Source: Bacteroidia bacterium (GTDB lineage: Bacteria > Bacteroidota > Bacteroidia > Chitinophagales > Chitinophagaceae). Taken from it: DNA of 64,000 nt. The position numbers and the translations under genes were made by a program. Every line of letters starts with the position of its first letter. The first letter of the stretch is position 1. The DNA is taken from contig JAUIBA010000008.1 of the NCBI GenBank assembly GCA_030427635.1, positions 114,031 to 178,030 on the forward strand. Reading direction: 5' to 3'. The notes beneath the pieces were generated by a model. That model saw only the letters and a list, made by a program, of their open reading frames with translations, was not told the DNA's origin and ran no database searches. Below are positions 62,358 through 64,000 of this stretch, piece after piece.

Positions 62358-62793
62358 ATGTCTATACCCCGTATTGCATTCCTATATGCATGCACTTTCA
62401 CTTTGCTATCCACTACTCTAAAAGCACAAACCCCGGAAATAGTATGGCAAACCTATCTGGGTGGGATTCGGGAGGACTATATATATAATACACAGCCCTG
62501 CAATAGCGCCCAGATGATAATGGCAGGTACTACCCAATCTGATATAGCAGGTACTACCAACTGTGGAGGCTATGATGCCTACCTGGCAGTTATGAATAAT
62601 GATGGAACTATAGCATGGGAATTATCTAAAGGAGGACCCAGCAACGACTATTGCTACAACGCATGGTAGACAGATACTTTACAGCCCACATAGTCATACG
62701 GTAAACGTATCTACACCACACAATGGCGTCTATTTCATCTCTGTAAGCAAGGATGGAACAACACTGGCAATTGAAAAAATACTGAAGCAGTAA
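62358..62793 (+). pseudogene. Decayed T9SS type A-sorted exported protein
   Basis: The start (from 62358) encodes a signal peptide (SIPRIAFLYACTFTLLSTTLKAQ) and a region like SBBP/beta-propeller repeats of Bacteroidota (IVWQTYLGGIREDYIYNTQP, AGTTNCGGYDAYLAVMNNDG). The frame then stops at 62669. In another frame, from about 62665 to 62793, the sequence encodes a T9SS type A sorting domain end (GRQILYSP, VNVSTPHNGVYFISV, EKILKQ stop). The N-terminus and the tail are thus joined after loss of most of the middle and a frameshift. An intact homologue would be several hundred residues. The remaining 5' part may still be translated. Confidence 0.75.
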
Positions 62794-62795
62794 TT

Positions 62796-63233
62796 TTATA
62801 GCGGTTCTTTAAGAAACTTAAACGAGGTATGCCGGAAACCATTGGCCTTATAAAACCGGTGCGCATCGGCACGCTGACTACCAGATGCTACCTCCAGTAG
62901 TTTATAGTCTGTGCCGGCCAGCTTTTTTTCTACTGCCGCTATCAGCAATGCACCTATACCTTTACTCCGGTACATTTCATCTACATAAAGCTCCTGTATC
63001 TCATACACCATACCGCAATGATGTAATAACAACTGACCATGGCAGCTTATATAACCTACCGGCTTTTCATCCACAAATGCCAGGTAATAATGATTGTGCG
63101 GGATAGTGAGGCAAATATCAAAGCATTGCCTGAACTGAGCGAGGTTTAGCTCTTCCTCTTCCAGACTACAGACAAATGAATATACCGTCTCAAAATCATT
63201 GAGCGTCACTGGCCTGATGTCTACATTACTCAT
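62796..63233 (-). CDS. GNAT-family N-acetyltransferase
   Basis: A 145-residue acetyltransferase with a single GNAT domain. Acetyl-CoA motif A reads ELYVDEMYRSKGIGALLIAAVEKKL (RxxGxG/A form RSKGIG). The last part, ADAHRFYKANGFRHTSFKF, is the usual C-terminal Tyr-containing motif B. The substrate cannot be assigned. It converges with the decayed T9SS gene, with stops 2 nt apart. Confidence 0.88.
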   Translation of the reverse strand: MSNVDIRPVTLNDFETVYSFVCSLEEEELNLAQFRQCFDICLTIPHNHYYLAFVDEKPVGYISCHGQLLLHHCGMVYEIQELYVDEMYRSKGIGALLIAAVEKKLAGTDYKLLEVASGSQRADAHRFYKANGFRHTSFKFLKEPL

Positions 63234-63438
63234 AAACTAAAAATACACAATTTATATACACGCTAGCAACCTCGTTTCTTCCACATTCTGGAAAATACGT
63301 CCACCATGAGGACAATTGGCACACCGCGCCAAAACCTATTTAATTGATTATCAATCACTTAAAATTATGGCACGCCGTTGGTAATACTACTGGCATAACA
63401 CAAACAACAACATACACAAACAAATAAAAACAACTACA

Positions 63439-63963
63439 ATGAAAAACTTCTTCAAATCAATCGCAATCGCAGCTGTAGCAACTTTCGGTTTCGCAACTGC
63501 TTCTCATGCTCAGGCTACTGCTACTGCTTCTGCCTCTGCTAACATCATCACTCCCATCTCTATCGTTAAGACAGTAGATATGAACTTCGGTAACGTAGCC
63601 GTTTCTGCTACCATCGCTGGTACTGCCGTTCTGGACCCTGCAGGTACACGTACTACAGGCGGCGCTGGTGGTGTAACCCTTCCTGCTACTACAGGTACTG
63701 TGTCTGCTGCAAGCTTCACAGTTTCGGGTCAGGCTTCTTACACTTATGCAATAACACTGCCTACTTCATGCACTATCTCTGACGGTGCTTCTCATAACAT
63801 GACTGTTGACAACTTCACTTCTGTACCATCAGCTACCGGCACACTGAGCGCTTCTGGTACTGAAACACTGAATGTAGGTGCTACCCTCAACGTAGCTGCT
63901 GCACAGGCAAGTGGTCTTTATACTAACGCAACTGGTGTTCCCGTAACGGTGAACTACAACTAA
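63439..63963 (+). CDS. DUF4402-family exported protein
   Basis: A 174-residue protein. Signal peptide MKNFFKSIAIAAVATFGFATASHAQ. The mature part is Ala/Thr/Ser/Gly-rich beta sequence (ANIITPISIVKTVDMNFGNVAV, then TVSGQASYTYAITLPTSC, then TLNVGATLNVAAAQASGLYT..VPVTVNYN), which fits DUF4402, a small exported beta-sandwich domain often in tandem copies, with pilus- or adhesin-like character. Codon use favours T-ending Ala/Thr/Ser codons more than the neighbours, a sign of high expression. The leader of about 200 nt upstream is A-rich. The next genes lie beyond the window. Function not known. Confidence 0.82.
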   Translation: MKNFFKSIAIAAVATFGFATASHAQATATASASANIITPISIVKTVDMNFGNVAVSATIAGTAVLDPAGTRTTGGAGGVTLPATTGTVSAASFTVSGQASYTYAITLPTSCTISDGASHNMTVDNFTSVPSATGTLSASGTETLNVGATLNVAAAQASGLYTNATGVPVTVNYN

Positions 63964-64000
63964 GATACATTGTAGTGCCTATAGAGCCTATCTAACCAGC

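Noticed and set aside
63366..63382. Possible sigma-54 promoter (TGGCACG...TTGG) upstream of the DUF4402 gene
   Set aside because: The spacing between the GG and the second element is one base short and the second element has GG in place of GC, so it does not meet the -24/-12 pattern.

Overview
The window reads as chromosomal DNA of a Bacteroidota bacterium, most likely Chitinophagales/Chitinophagaceae-like. The signs are two PorP/SprF-family proteins, C-terminal type IX secretion (T9SS) sorting domains of both type A and type B, a FadL-SGNH lipoprotein pair, promoter boxes of the Bacteroidota form TAnnTTTG, and an almost complete lack of Shine-Dalgarno sequences. Coding density is high. I see no tRNA, rRNA, CRISPR array, transposase or prophage. 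All family assignments come from reading motifs and were not searched against a database.

Layout. 0-4.4 kb: fabH, a glycosyltransferase, a small membrane protein, an orphan histidine kinase and a secreted-looking YqaE/Pmp3-type protein. 4.4-9 kb: a more AT-rich surface locus with a stand-alone PorP/SprF protein, an XRE regulator, twin operator-like repeats, a tandem-repeat exported protein and a T9SS type A protein. 9-13.7 kb: two tandem paralogous receptor adenylate cyclases and an MGMT-family protein. 13.8-22.6 kb: a PorP/SprF protein next to a 2559-residue SprB-like adhesin with 25 Ig-like repeats and a T9SS type B tail. 23-29.2 kb: murA, a MerR regulator with a long acidic N-terminus, a thioredoxin-like protein, a rhomboid protease, a class IV aminotransferase and a glucosaminidase. 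29.2-41.5 kb: a possible small RNA, an M3 peptidase, a TrmH-type methyltransferase, a long-chain acyl-CoA ligase, DAHP synthase-chorismate mutase, a ComF-like protein, FadL plus SGNH lipoprotein, and recG.

41.6-43.3 kb encodes an ECF sigma factor and a membrane protein that appears to fuse an anti-sigma-like N-terminus to a periplasmic trypsin-like protease. 43.6-46.8 kb is mixed metabolism and small exported proteins. 46.8-49.7 kb is an arsenic module: arsR, arsM, a NIP-like aquaporin and a metallophosphoesterase, with two palindromic ArsR-type operators. 50-64 kb holds an aldehyde dehydrogenase, ribD, a GH3/beta-lactamase fusion, formate-THF ligase, ispE, an ABC ATPase, a B12 adenosyltransferase, an outer-membrane protein, enoyl-CoA hydratase, a B12-binding mutase subunit, a decayed T9SS gene, a GNAT and a DUF4402 protein.

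The strongest candidates for something undescribed are the sigma factor/anti-sigma-protease pair, a recurring arrangement in which TAnnTTTG lies 4-5 nt before the start codon (suggesting leaderless mRNAs, with recG apparently using ATC), the arsenic module without a visible efflux pump, and a short promoter-plus-terminator unit near 29.35 kb that looks like a small RNA.
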